Origin: Gammaproteobacteria bacterium
Lineage (GTDB): Bacteria > Pseudomonadota > Gammaproteobacteria > GRL18
Reading direction: 5' to 3'
NCBI GenBank assembly: GCA_027012135.1
Contig: JALUZF010000083.1
Location: 1 to 34,324, forward strand
DNA length: 34,324 bases
A model generated the notes under the pieces. The model saw only the letters and a program-made list of their open reading frames with translations, was not told the DNA's origin and made no database searches. Every line of letters begins with the position of its first letter. Within the stretch, counting starts at the first letter, position 1. Positions 25,861 through 34,324 of this stretch are shown here, piece after piece. The translations under genes were made by a program, and so were the position numbers.

Positions 25861-28593
25861 ATGGTCGCAAAAATATTCAGAAAACTTTTCGGTAGCCGCA
25901 ATGACCGGGAAATAAAACGTTATTCTAAAATCGTTGATAAAATCAATGCACTGGAAGAGGGAATACAGAGTCTCAGTGATGAACAGCTGCAGGCTAAGAC
26001 GGATGAATTTCGTCAGCAGCTCAAAGATGGTAAAGCACTGGACGATCTACTGCCCGAAGCCTTTGCTGTAGTACGCGAAGCCAGTCGCCGGGTAATGGGT
26101 ATGCGGCATTTTGATGTTCAGCTTATCGGCGGTATGGTATTGCATGAAGGTCGAATTGCCGAAATGCGTACCGGTGAAGGTAAAACCCTGATGGCCACCC
26201 TGGCAGTATATCTTAATGCCTTAAGCGGTGACGGTGTGCATGTGGTCACGGTTAATGATTACCTGGCAGAACGTGACTCCAAATGGATGGGTAAACTGTA
26301 CAATTTTCTGGGCATGTCAGTAGGCGTTATCCTGTCCGGTCAGGATAATGAACAGAAACGCGAGGCCTATGCCTGTGATATTACCTACGGCACCAATAAT
26401 GAATTCGGCTTTGATTATCTGCGCGATAATATGGCTTTTTCCATTGATGAAAAAGTACAGCGTAAACTCAATTTTGCCATTGTCGATGAAGTAGACTCTA
26501 TTTTAATTGATGAAGCCAGAACTCCGTTAATTATTTCCGGCCCGGCTGAAGACAATTCCGAAGTCTATCAGCGTGTGAACAAGCTGATCCCCAAACTGGA
26601 AAAACAGGAAGTGGTTGAATCCCTGGACGAACAGGAAGAACCGCCGGGGGATTATAGTGTTAATGAAAAAGACAAGCAGGTATTGCTGTCCAATGCCGGT
26701 CATCAGAAAGTTGAAGAACTGCTGGTGGAAGAAGGCCTGCTGAACGAAAATGAAAGTCTGTATGACCCGGCTAATATTATGCTCATGCATCATGTTAACG
26801 CAGCCCTGCGGGCACACAGTCTGTTTACCAAAAACGTGGACTATATTGTCAGCAATGGCGAAGTGGTTATTGTGGATGAGTTTACCGGCCGTACCATGCC
26901 TGGTCGACGCTGGTCTGACGGTCTGCATCAGGCAGTGGAAGCCAAGGAAGGAGTCCCTGTTCAGGTTGAGAACCAGACTCTGGCATCCATTACCTTCCAG
27001 AATCTGTTCCGTTTATACAATAAGCTGTCCGGTATGACCGGTACGGCTGATACTGAAGCCTTTGAATTCCATGAGATTTATGGTCTGGAAGTTATTGTGA
27101 TTCCGACCAATAAACCCATGCAGCGTATTGATCATGGCGATCTGGTCTATCTGACCCAGGATGAAAAGTTTGATGCCATTATTGAAGATATTAAGGATTG
27201 TCAGTCCCGGGGCCAGCCGGTTCTGGTGGGTACAGCTTCTATTGAAGTATCTGAATTATTATCCAATGCCCTGAATAAGGCAGGCATTCAGCACGAGGTG
27301 CTCAATGCCAAGCAGCATGCCCGTGAAGCCGATATTATTGCTCAGGCCGGTGCGCCGGGGGCGGTTACCATTGCCACCAATATGGCCGGTCGTGGTACCG
27401 ATATTGTGCTGGGTGGTAATGTTGAGGCAGAAATCGCCAAGCTGGATGATCCCGATGAGGCGACTATCGCTAAAATGCGTGAAGAGTGGCAGAAACGCCA
27501 TGAGCAGGTACTGGCCAGCGGCGGTCTGCATATTATTGGTACTGAACGGCATGAATCGCGCCGTATTGATAACCAGTTAAGAGGTCGTTCCGGCCGTCAG
27601 GGGGATGCGGGTTCGTCACGTTTCTATCTGTCGCTGGATGACTCGCTGATGCGTATTTTTGCCTCCGATAAAATGGCCGGCTTAATGCGTAAACTGGGTA
27701 TGGAAAAAGGTGAAGCTATTGAACATAAATGGGTCAGTCGTTCCATTGAAAATGCCCAGCGTAAAGTGGAAGGCCATAACTTTGATATTCGTAAGCAATT
27801 GCTGGAATACGATGATGTCGCCAATGACCAGCGTAAGGTAATTTACGAGCAGCGTAATGAGTTAATGGCCACAGAAGATGTGTCTGATCTGATTGTGGAA
27901 ATCCGCAGGGATGTAATTAACCAGTTTATTGATCAGTATATACCACCGGAGAGTATTGAAGAACAATGGGATATTCCCGGCCTGGAAGAAGGTCTTAAAA
28001 ACGAATTTGCTCTGGAATTGCCTATAGCCCAATGGCTGGCAGAAGACGATAACCTGCATGAAGAACCTTTAAGAGAGAAAATTCTGGATGCTCTGGTTAA
28101 GGAATTTAACCAGAAAGAAGAACTGATTGGTTCGGATATGATGCGCCGGGTTGAAAAGGGCGTTATGCTGGAAGTACTTGATACCCTCTGGAAAGAACAT
28201 CTGGCGGCTATGGATTATCTGCGTAAGGGTATTGGTCTGCGTGGTTATGCTCAGAAAAATCCCAAGCAGGAATACAAACGGGAATCCTTTGAACTGTTTA
28301 CCGATCTGCTGGATCGGATCAAACACGATGTTATTGTGCGTTTAAGCATTATCCAGATCCGTGAAGAACCAGATATTGCCGAATTTGAACATCACGAACA
28401 GCCTGAAATGCAGTTCCAGCACGATGAATTTAATACTCTGGAAGGCGAAGAAGAAGTTGCCCAGGAAGTAGCTGAAGAAAAGCCGGCAAGAGCTCAGCCT
28501 TTTGTCCGAGAAGGCCAGAAAATCGGCCGTAACCAGCCCTGTCCCTGTGGTTCCGGTAAAAAGTATAAGCAGTGCTGCGGTAAGGTCAGTTAG
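25861..28593 (+). CDS. secA: SecA, preprotein translocase ATPase
   Basis: 910-aa motor that drives preproteins through SecYEG. Walker A is RTGEGKT (GEGKT at 105-109) and Walker B is [15 protein letters not shown] (DEVD 209-212). [14 protein letters not shown] and [15 protein letters not shown] are the second-motor motifs. The C-terminus has the zinc/SecB-binding motif [13 protein letters not shown] (C894, C896, C905, C906), preceded by an acidic linker of about 50 residues. The start [17 protein letters not shown] agrees with the family. It precedes argJ by 89 bp. Confidence 0.98.
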   Translation: MVAKIFRKLFGSRNDREIKRYSKIVDKINALEEGIQSLSDEQLQAKTDEFRQQLKDGKALDDLLPEAFAVVREASRRVMGMRHFDVQLIGGMVLHEGRIAEMRTGEGKTLMATLAVYLNALSGDGVHVVTVNDYLAERDSKWMGKLYNFLGMSVGVILSGQDNEQKREAYACDITYGTNNEFGFDYLRDNMAFSIDEKVQRKLNFAIVDEVDSILIDEARTPLIISGPAEDNSEVYQRVNKLIPKLEKQEVVESLDEQEEPPGDYSVNEKDKQVLLSNAGHQKVEELLVEEGLLNENESLYDPANIMLMHHVNAALRAHSLFTKNVDYIVSNGEVVIVDEFTGRTMPGRRWSDGLHQAVEAKEGVPVQVENQTLASITFQNLFRLYNKLSGMTGTADTEAFEFHEIYGLEVIVIPTNKPMQRIDHGDLVYLTQDEKFDAIIEDIKDCQSRGQPVLVGTASIEVSELLSNALNKAGIQHEVLNAKQHAREADIIAQAGAPGAVTIATNMAGRGTDIVLGGNVEAEIAKLDDPDEATIAKMREEWQKRHEQVLASGGLHIIGTERHESRRIDNQLRGRSGRQGDAGSSRFYLSLDDSLMRIFASDKMAGLMRKLGMEKGEAIEHKWVSRSIENAQRKVEGHNFDIRKQLLEYDDVANDQRKVIYEQRNELMATEDVSDLIVEIRRDVINQFIDQYIPPESIEEQWDIPGLEEGLKNEFALELPIAQWLAEDDNLHEEPLREKILDALVKEFNQKEELIGSDMMRRVEKGVMLEVLDTLWKEHLAAMDYLRKGIGLRGYAQKNPKQEYKRESFELFTDLLDRIKHDVIVRLSIIQIREEPDIAEFEHHEQPEMQFQHDEFNTLEGEEEVAQEVAEEKPARAQPFVREGQKIGRNQPCPCGSGKKYKQCCGKVS

Positions 28594-28607
28594 TATCCAT
28601 CTATTTA

Positions 28608-28648
28608 TCCCCTCTCCCATTGGGAGAGGGTTAGGGTGAGGGGGTAAA
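28608..28648. repeat. Palindromic intergenic repeat between secA and argJ
   Basis: CCCTCTCCCA (28610-28619) and TGGGAGAGGG (28621-28630) pair perfectly, followed by TTAGGGTGAGGGGG. This CTCTCCC...TTAGGGTGAGGG pattern is a widely dispersed intergenic repeat in proteobacteria. It may also work as a stop site for secA. Confidence 0.75.
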
Positions 28649-28682
28649 TAAAGCACAAGCCGCATCAAAAAAGGTTCCAGTC

Positions 28683-29900
28683 ATGTCTATCACCATCAAT
28701 CTACCCAAAATGCACCCCGTCCCCGGTTTTAAACTCGGTACCACCAGTGCCGGCATTAAAGTCCCGGGTCGAAAAGATCTGGTTGTTATGCAGTTAGCTG
28801 ACAATGCATCGGTTGCAGGCGTATTTACCCAAAATGCTTTTTGTGCCGCTCCTGTCCATATCTGCAAAGCGCATTTACAGACCGGCACAACACGTTATTT
28901 TGTAACCAATACCGGTAATGCCAATGCCGGTACCGGCGAACAGGGTATGCAGGATGCTATGGCTACCTGTACCCGGTTGGCAGAGCTGACCGATACTGAG
29001 CCTTCATCCATACTACCTTTTTCAACCGGTGTTATAGGTGAAAGCCTTCCGACAGATAAAATTTTAAATGCTTTACCCGCCGCCCTGGACATTCTGTCAG
29101 AAGACGGCTGGGTCGATGCTGCCCAGGGTATTTTAACCACTGATACCTGCACCAAAGGCGCCTCCCGGCAAATAGAACTGCAGGGCAAAACCATTACCAT
29201 TACCGGCATTTCCAAAGGCTCCGGCATGATCCGGCCTGATATGGCCACCATGCTGGCTTATGTGGCAACCGATGCCCCGGTGACTCCTGATGTTCTGCAA
29301 AGTATGCTGAAACAGGCAGCGGATCATTCCTTTAACCGGATCACGGTGGATGGTGATACCTCAACTAATGACTCCTGTATGCTGGTAGCCACAGGCAAAG
29401 CTGAAATAGCGGTTATTGATGGACAGGATAGTCTGGAATATAAGCAGCTGCAAAATGCTGTGACCGAGGTTATGGAACAGCTGGCACGTGCCATTGTTCT
29501 GGATGGTGAAGGGGCCACCAAGCTGATTAATATTCATATTCAGAGTGCAGCAGATGCACAGGAATGTGATGCAGTCGCCTATACAATTGCTCATTCTCCA
29601 TTAGTTAAAACCGCTTTTTTTGCCAGTGATCCCAACTGGGGACGAATTCTGGCTGCGGTAGGCCGCTCCGGAATTAAAAACCTGGATATTAATTCTCTGG
29701 AAATTTTTCTTGATGATGTCTGCCTGGTACGTAACGGTGGACGGGCAGAAGATTACACTGAAGCACGCGGACAGGCGGTTATGGATCAGGATGAAATTAC
29801 CGTTCGGGTTGATTTAAAACGCGGTGCTGCTGAGACCACTATATGGACCTGTGATCTGTCCTATGATTATGTGAAAATTAATGCCGAGTACCGCACCTGA
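28683..29900 (+). CDS. argJ: ArgJ, bifunctional ornithine/amino-acid N-acetyltransferase
   Basis: 405-aa enzyme that moves the acetyl group from N-acetylornithine to glutamate (cyclic arginine pathway) and in the bifunctional form also uses acetyl-CoA. The protein cuts itself before T189 in GMIRPDMATMLAYVATDA, giving two chains; T189 is the nucleophile. GNANAGTG (78-85), STGVIGE (114-120) and FFASDPNWGRILAAVGRSG are conserved. It follows secA and precedes a mutT-like gene by about 17 bp, as in Pseudomonas. Confidence 0.97.
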   Translation: MSITINLPKMHPVPGFKLGTTSAGIKVPGRKDLVVMQLADNASVAGVFTQNAFCAAPVHICKAHLQTGTTRYFVTNTGNANAGTGEQGMQDAMATCTRLAELTDTEPSSILPFSTGVIGESLPTDKILNALPAALDILSEDGWVDAAQGILTTDTCTKGASRQIELQGKTITITGISKGSGMIRPDMATMLAYVATDAPVTPDVLQSMLKQAADHSFNRITVDGDTSTNDSCMLVATGKAEIAVIDGQDSLEYKQLQNAVTEVMEQLARAIVLDGEGATKLINIHIQSAADAQECDAVAYTIAHSPLVKTAFFASDPNWGRILAAVGRSGIKNLDINSLEIFLDDVCLVRNGGRAEDYTEARGQAVMDQDEITVRVDLKRGAAETTIWTCDLSYDYVKINAEYRT

Positions 29901-29917
29901 TAATGCCAGGCTCGAAT

Positions 29918-30910
29918 ATGACAGATGTTCATCAGAAACAGCAACGGCTGCATGTTGCTGTTGCGGCTCTCGTAAAAGACCATAAGGTGCTGATCTCAAA
30001 ACGACCTGAGCATGTGCATCAGGGCGGTTTATGGGAATTTCCCGGCGGCAAGGTTGAGCCTGGAGAAACCATTGAAGCGGCATTAAAGCGGGAAATACAG
30101 GAAGAACTGGGTATTAATATTCTTTCCAGCCGGCCTTTAATTAAATTATCGCACCACTATAAAGACAAAAGTGTTTTACTGGATACTTATCGGGTTGAGC
30201 GGTTTGAAACTTCTGGTGGTTATAAGTATCCGGACAATACTGTATCCACCGGGGCAGAAGGCCAGCTGATACAGTGGGTGCCCATTAGTCAGCTCAGGCA
30301 ATACGCTTTTCCGGCCGCCAATGCAGCTATAATAAATGCCCTGCAATTACCCCCTGTTTATGCTATTAGTGCTGATTTTCAGACACCGACCATGGCGGTT
30401 TCTGCCATAAAGGTACTGCTGGATAAGTATCAGCTGGTACAGATACGTTTAAAATCTCTGTCTGGTAAAGTCCTGGAAGAAACCGTTAAACAGATGATGG
30501 AAAAAGAAAGAAATAAGGTTCGGATCCTGTTTAATTCATCGATGCAGTTACCGGATTATCTGCATCAGCAATCCGCCGGTTTGCATTTGACCAGCAGACA
30601 CTTATTTAATGATGCATTGATTGCACAGTATAAAAAAACTTACCCGGAAAAGCTGATTTCTGCTTCCTGTCATAACCAGGACGAAATAGAGTGGGCCAAT
30701 GCTCTAAAACTGGATTTTATTACGCTGTCACCGGTGCAGAAAACCCGCTCCCATCCCGAACAACCGCCTCTGGGCTGGGAACCGTTCGGGCTATTAACTG
30801 AACTGGCCACTATGCCGGTGTATGCCCTGGGCGGCGTACAGATAGAAGATGTAGCACAGGCCGGGCTTTATGGAGCACAGGGTGTTGCAGGAATACGAAA
30901 TTTTGGATAA
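29918..30910 (+). CDS. Nudix hydrolase (MutT-like) fused to a ThiE-like domain
   Basis: 330-aa two-domain protein. The N-terminal Nudix domain (about 8-130) carries the complete box from G44 to I66 (GKVEPGETIEAALKREIQEE core) and should remove oxidised dGTP as MutT does. The C-terminal half (about 140-330) resembles thiamine-phosphate synthase: TSRHLF, ISASCHNQDEIEWANALKLDFITLSPV and ALGGV-QIEDVAQAGLYGAQGVAGIRNF. This fusion is common beside argJ in gammaproteobacteria, and the ThiE part is often thought to be inactive in thiamine synthesis. ATG 29918 has AGG 7 nt upstream; ATG 29903 is in frame, directly after the argJ stop. Confidence 0.92.
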   Translation: MTDVHQKQQRLHVAVAALVKDHKVLISKRPEHVHQGGLWEFPGGKVEPGETIEAALKREIQEELGINILSSRPLIKLSHHYKDKSVLLDTYRVERFETSGGYKYPDNTVSTGAEGQLIQWVPISQLRQYAFPAANAAIINALQLPPVYAISADFQTPTMAVSAIKVLLDKYQLVQIRLKSLSGKVLEETVKQMMEKERNKVRILFNSSMQLPDYLHQQSAGLHLTSRHLFNDALIAQYKKTYPEKLISASCHNQDEIEWANALKLDFITLSPVQKTRSHPEQPPLGWEPFGLLTELATMPVYALGGVQIEDVAQAGLYGAQGVAGIRNFG

Positions 30911-30936
30911 TCAGGTAAAGAAAGCGGGTAAAATAA

Positions 30937-31461
30937 ATGAATAAATCATTTTTTAATAATAAATATGTCCGTCTGCTTGCGCTGAGCGTGGTTATTTTTA
31001 TTGCCATTTCATTTATTCAGGATTTTGCCGATTTCCTGGATGAAAACTCGGATAAAACCGTAAAGCTGGGCAGTAACCCGCTCTGTAATCCCATGACTTC
31101 GGTGTGCAGTGCTTCCATTGTCAGCAATGGCGAGTTTCAGCGTCTGAGCCTGTCTATTACTGTATTAAATGCGGAACAACATGAATACCTGCTGAGCGTT
31201 AAGGCCAGCGGTTTTGATTTTGAAGGTATAGAATCTCTGGCCGTGTTATTACAGGAACAGACTAATACAGGAGCTAATACAGATATCCAAACAGTTTTAT
31301 TATCTCCGGACAGGAATGATAAGCTGCCTGTACCGGAACACTGGGTGGCTACAGCCAGAATTACAGCAAAAAACAGAAAAAGTAGTAGCTGGATAGCCAC
31401 TATTCGTCTTAAATCCACCCAGAAAGAATATCGGGCAGAATTTATGTTTAACACAAACTAA
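30937..31461 (+). CDS. Hypothetical single-pass membrane or exported protein
   Basis: 174-aa protein I do not recognise. Residues 9-27 (KYVRLLALSVVIFIAISFI) form one hydrophobic helix. The rest looks periplasmic, with two cysteines in NPLCNPMTSVCSAS (about 50-57) that could form a disulfide, then a beta-rich part (FQRLSLSITVLNAEQHEYLLSVKASG ... WIATIRLKSTQKEYRAEFMFN). The layout resembles small periplasmic proteins with an Ig-like fold, but this is inference. It starts 26 bp after the Nudix-ThiE gene and is convergent with yacG. The ribosome site is moderate (purine-rich AAAGAAAGCGGG, 30917-30928). Confidence 0.82.
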   Translation: MNKSFFNNKYVRLLALSVVIFIAISFIQDFADFLDENSDKTVKLGSNPLCNPMTSVCSASIVSNGEFQRLSLSITVLNAEQHEYLLSVKASGFDFEGIESLAVLLQEQTNTGANTDIQTVLLSPDRNDKLPVPEHWVATARITAKNRKSSSWIATIRLKSTQKEYRAEFMFNTN

Positions 31462-31500
31462 CTAATATTTTACAGGACGTTCTATCTCCTGGGGAGGGAT

Positions 31501-31704
31501 TTAATGAAAATTAATATCATCATTTGATAAATCTTCATGATTCTTAATCGCAGCCGGTTCTCCCTTAATCCTGTGCTCCTCACTGGCCCAGGCTCCCAGA
31601 TCAATCAATTTACAACGCTCACAGCAAAAAGGACTCCAGGGTTTAGACTGATAGTAATCATGCTCCCTGGAACAGGTAGGACACTTTATCAATAATTCTT
31701 TCAT
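31501..31704 (-). CDS. yacG: YacG, DNA gyrase inhibitor (zinc protein)
   Basis: 67-aa zinc protein. The Cys4 site is CPTC (C8, C11) and FCCERC (C27, C31), followed by the family tag KLIDLGAWASEEHRI. YacG binds the GyrB C-terminus and inhibits gyrase. ATG 31704 has GGTGGA close upstream; a GTG at 31713 is in frame but unneeded. It is the last gene of pilD-coaE-zapD-yacG. Confidence 0.95.
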   Translation of the reverse strand: MKELLIKCPTCSREHDYYQSKPWSPFCCERCKLIDLGAWASEEHRIKGEPAAIKNHEDLSNDDINFH

Positions 31705-31747
31705 GCTTTCCACCTAAAACCTTGCCCCTAAACCTCTAACCTGCTCT

Positions 31748-32524
31748 TCACAAAGCACAACAGGATAACTGAAAATCAATATCTTCCGTATAGGGAACAG
31801 GCCGTTCATTATTAACAGGTGTCATAAAACGCACACTGAAACGATGTTTACCCCCACTGATTTCAGCATAATAATCAACTTCTGCAGGAACCAGAACCCG
31901 AATTAACTGAAACGGGATACTGGTATCCAGGGACTGCTGAAAGAAACCCTGTTTAGCCGTTGCCGGACTCTGGATACTGCTTTCTCTTAACAGGCTAAGG
32001 ATCAGGTTTATGGATAAGCGATAATAATCCAGCTGCATTAACCAGGATTCCAGAATTTCAATGCGATGTTCGGCAGGCTGCTTTAGCCAGAAATGATAAA
32101 TCGGCAGATCAAAATCGCAGGTGCCGCCTGGAATAGTATCACGCTGACGGATCAGTTTAAGTAATTCGTTGTTAGTCAGTTTGTCCTGGGCATTGCTTTT
32201 TTTGCTTCTGAGTGTATTGAGGTATTTTTCAATTTGTTTCAGTGTGTCTTCCAGGATGGTCGGATCAACTCCCGGACTGGAACTGATAGCCAGTAAGGCG
32301 GAAGCCAGACGTTCCAGCTCCTTGATAAGCTCCATGCGCAAATCAATACGACTCATAATGCTTAAAATATCAAGAATATGGCTGATGGTCGCCCTGCTGT
32401 CCCAGACAGTATAGCCGCGCATGGAATAACGGGCCTGTTGAAACAGAAACTCCAGACGCAGGAGAGTTCGGATCCGTTCATTAAGAGGTAACTCGTAAAT
32501 GGTTGAATCTGTCACGTTATTCAA
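31748..32524 (-). CDS. zapD: ZapD, FtsZ-bundling cell-division protein
   Basis: 258-aa cytoplasmic protein that cross-links FtsZ filaments at the Z ring. YELPLNERIRTLLRLEFLFQQ, LLKLIRQRDTIPGGTCDFDLPIYHFWL and the end SVRFM ... DIDFQLSCC match ZapD. The start is not ATG: TTG 32524 has AGGA about 4 nt upstream and aligns near the Escherichia coli start; GTG 32515 is next, and TTG 32608 would add an unconserved Asp/Asn-rich stretch. The 192-bp gap to coaE holds no other gene. Confidence 0.93.
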   Translation of the reverse strand: MNNVTDSTIYELPLNERIRTLLRLEFLFQQARYSMRGYTVWDSRATISHILDILSIMSRIDLRMELIKELERLASALLAISSSPGVDPTILEDTLKQIEKYLNTLRSKKSNAQDKLTNNELLKLIRQRDTIPGGTCDFDLPIYHFWLKQPAEHRIEILESWLMQLDYYRLSINLILSLLRESSIQSPATAKQGFFQQSLDTSIPFQLIRVLVPAEVDYYAEISGGKHRFSVRFMTPVNNERPVPYTEDIDFQLSCCAL

Positions 32525-32683
32525 TATTTCCTGTCTGGAAGGCTCATCATTGCTATTGTTATCGCTGTTGTCAAAAACAGCAATGACTAATAAACTCCTA
32601 TTGTCCAATATCTAGGACAGGCTTGCAACTGTTTCACTATTGGTGGCCTATAGTCAAAGCGTTTTTCTGTGACTTGTTTCATG

Positions 32684-32725
32684 CTGGTTAATGGCTTATT
32701 TCTACTGGTTAATGATTTATTGCCT
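32684..32725. repeat. Two imperfect 21-bp direct repeats at the coaE end
   Basis: Units 32684-32704 and 32705-32725 both begin CTGGTTAATG and share several further bases. They overlap the coaE stop and lie before zapD. This could be a local duplication. Confidence 0.6.
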
Positions 32726-33394
32726 GCCTGCTAATTTTTGATAAAACTGCAAGAGTTCGTTAACTCTGGACTTTAACTGCTGAGGTGTTCCAGAGTTATC
32801 AATAATATCATCTGCCTGTTTCAGACGGGTATTGCGGTCAATCTGACTGTCTATGATCTGCTGGATTAACTTTTTAGAACAATGGTCTCTTTTTATGCTG
32901 CGTTGTAACTGCATATCTTCGGGAATATCCACTACCAGAATACGATCAAAATATTGACTTCGTTCCGTTTGATAAGCTGTTTCAAAGAACAGGGGGATGG
33001 CGGTAATAACAATATGGATATTGTCCTGTTTGCGGTAAGACTCTAGTTGCTCAAAAATTGACTGATAGACCAGGGGATGAAGTAGAGCTTCGAGCTGCTT
33101 TTTATGTACAGGAGAATTAAATACCTTTTTTCGCAGTATAGCCCGGTTAAGTTCACCGGTATCAGGTTCAAACAGCTCATCACCAAACAGTTCCTTAACT
33201 TTCAACAATGCCTGGGAAGGAGAGTGATAAATAGAACCCTGTAATAAATGGCGGGCGATCTGATCCGAATCGATCAGTTCTAAGCCCTGATCTTTGCCCA
33301 GTTGGTAGAAAATATCGGCCACTGCGCTTTTGCCGCTGCCAATGCCACCGGTCAGGGCAATGCTTAATACTCCTGGATTTAAGGTTCCAGACAT
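32717..33394 (-). CDS. coaE: CoaE, dephospho-CoA kinase
   Basis: 225-aa kinase that phosphorylates dephospho-CoA in the last step of CoA synthesis. The P-loop is GGIGSGKS (16-23), IDSDQIARHLL holds the substrate Asp, and LHPLVYQSI and IPLFFETAYQ are family segments. It begins 3 bp after the pilD stop and is read with it. A short N-terminal extension (MSGTLNPGV) is unconserved. Confidence 0.97.
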   Translation of the reverse strand: MSGTLNPGVLSIALTGGIGSGKSAVADIFYQLGKDQGLELIDSDQIARHLLQGSIYHSPSQALLKVKELFGDELFEPDTGELNRAILRKKVFNSPVHKKQLEALLHPLVYQSIFEQLESYRKQDNIHIVITAIPLFFETAYQTERSQYFDRILVVDIPEDMQLQRSIKRDHCSKKLIQQIIDSQIDRNTRLKQADDIIDNSGTPQQLKSRVNELLQFYQKLAGRQ

Positions 33395-33397
33395 GTA

Positions 33398-34303
33398 TTA
33401 CAGACTCATATAAGTAAAATAAGCCTGTTTAATTTGATCACCCCAGAGCAGGGCAATAAAACCGGCTGCCGCCAGGTAAGGACCGAATGGAATGGGGATG
33501 TTTTTATCCCGTCCAAGAAGCAGAATTAGACTGATCCCTACAATAGAGCCAACCAGGGCAGAAAGGAGCAGTATCATCGGCAGAGCCTGCCAGCCCAGCC
33601 AGGCGCCGAGTAAGGCCAGTAATTTGAAATCACCAAAACCCATGCCTTCTTTACCGGTAACCAGTTTAAATAATTGATATACTGTCCATAAAACCATGTA
33701 ACCAGCTATAGCGCCAATCACACTATCTGTCAGACTGATGGGCGATATCCCGGTTAAACTTAATAAAATGCCCAGCCATAAAAAGGGCAGGGTAATATTA
33801 TCCGGTAATAACTGAGTATCAAAATCAATAACGGTCAGGACAATTAATGCCCAGGTCAGAATGATCGCTGCAAGGGTAAACCACTGTACGCCGAAAGTCC
33901 AGGCAAGCAGTACAGAAAGCAATGCCGTAGTTAGTTCGATTAGCGGATAACGAATGGATATGGCAGTACCACACTGGGAACACTTAGCTCTTAAAAACAA
34001 CCAGGAAATAACCGGAATATTTTCCAGTGCACTTATCTGATGCCCGCAGGATGGACAGCGGGAACGAGGAACAGAGAGGTTAAAAGGGGTTTTATCTTCT
34101 GCATTAGAATATTTTTTCTGAAGATCCTTATCTTCGAGTTCTTCAGCAAGAAAACCAAGGCAATCGGACTTCCATTCACGTTTAAGCATAATTGGCAGTC
34201 GATAGATCACTACGTTTAAGAAGCTGCCGACTGCCAGGCTAAAGAAAAAAACAATAATAAAAAAAAATAATGGGTTATCGGATAAATGTTGAATAATACT
34301 CAT
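33398..34303 (-). CDS. pilD: PilD, prepilin peptidase / N-methyltransferase
   Basis: 301-aa inner-membrane aspartic protease that cuts and N-methylates type IV prepilins and type II secretion pseudopilins. The zinc-binding cytoplasmic loop has C83, C86, C108 and C111 (CPSCGH ... CSQCGT). Catalytic Asp residues are D160 (TVIDFDTQLLPD) and D225 (GMGFGDFKLLALLGAWLGW). About eight TM helices are seen. ATG 34303 (MSIIQHLSDNPLFFF) aligns with Pseudomonas PilD; ATG 34321 is in frame at the window edge. pilB and pilC are expected upstream, outside the window. Confidence 0.96.
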   Translation of the reverse strand: MSIIQHLSDNPLFFFIIVFFFSLAVGSFLNVVIYRLPIMLKREWKSDCLGFLAEELEDKDLQKKYSNAEDKTPFNLSVPRSRCPSCGHQISALENIPVISWLFLRAKCSQCGTAISIRYPLIELTTALLSVLLAWTFGVQWFTLAAIILTWALIVLTVIDFDTQLLPDNITLPFLWLGILLSLTGISPISLTDSVIGAIAGYMVLWTVYQLFKLVTGKEGMGFGDFKLLALLGAWLGWQALPMILLLSALVGSIVGISLILLLGRDKNIPIPFGPYLAAAGFIALLWGDQIKQAYFTYMSL

Positions 34304-34324
34304 AGTTTTATTAAACAACATTAC

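Overview
The window looks like core chromosome of a gammaproteobacterium of moderate GC (mid-40s % by eye, not counted). Evidence for this placement: a bc1 complex (petABC) directly followed by sspA-sspB, the lpoA-yraN-diaA-dolP and pilD-coaE-zapD-yacG clusters, a DciA-type helicase loader beside secA, short-form HisG, and an MlaFEDB lipid transporter beside ibaG-murA. The overall order mla-ibaG-murA-hisGDC-degS/algW-nif3-petABC-sspAB-dolP-diaA-yraN-lpoA-rsmI-(gap)-dciA-M23-secA-argJ-mutT resembles, from memory, the order around murA to secA in Pseudomonas and relatives. I cannot fix the genus.

Region by region. 1-1476: an outer-membrane porin with a strong terminator. 1500-3560: an accessory pocket with a nucleotidyltransferase overlapping a 57-aa partner, a palindromic 106-bp repeat, an Rpn-type nuclease gene with an internal 12-bp repeat, and a 21-bp-arm palindrome. 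3566-3835: a ComEA-like helix-hairpin-helix protein. 4153-6952: mlaF, mlaE, mlaD, mlaB and ibaG, with no mlaC between mlaD and mlaB. 7120-11531: murA, then hisG, hisD and hisC. 11658-12866 (minus): a DegS/AlgW-like periplasmic protease. 13007-17898: a Nif3-family protein, the bc1 operon, sspA and sspB. 17963-22976 (all minus): lpoA, yraN, diaA, dolP and an FAD-linked oxidase. 23068-23934: rsmI. 24037-28593: dciA (minus), then an M23 peptidase and secA. 28683-31461: argJ, a Nudix-ThiE-like fusion and an unknown membrane protein. 31501-34303 (minus): pilD, coaE, zapD and yacG.

Most genes serve the cell envelope (Mla, MurA, LpoA, DolP, M23, SecA, DegS), respiration (bc1), histidine and arginine biosynthesis, and replication or division (DciA, DiaA, ZapD). 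I see no tRNA, rRNA, CRISPR array, complete insertion sequence or prophage.

The most unusual feature is a repeat element present twice (about 11489-11675 and 23908-24053). Both copies lie between convergent genes, and their GAGCGTT-rich inverted ends supply the stop codons and C-terminal tails of all four flanking genes (hisC, degS, rsmI, dciA). The second copy occupies the place where many gammaproteobacteria carry the mra/fts (dcw) cluster through lpxC. The absence of mlaC and the nucleotidyltransferase/small-protein pair are further points of interest.
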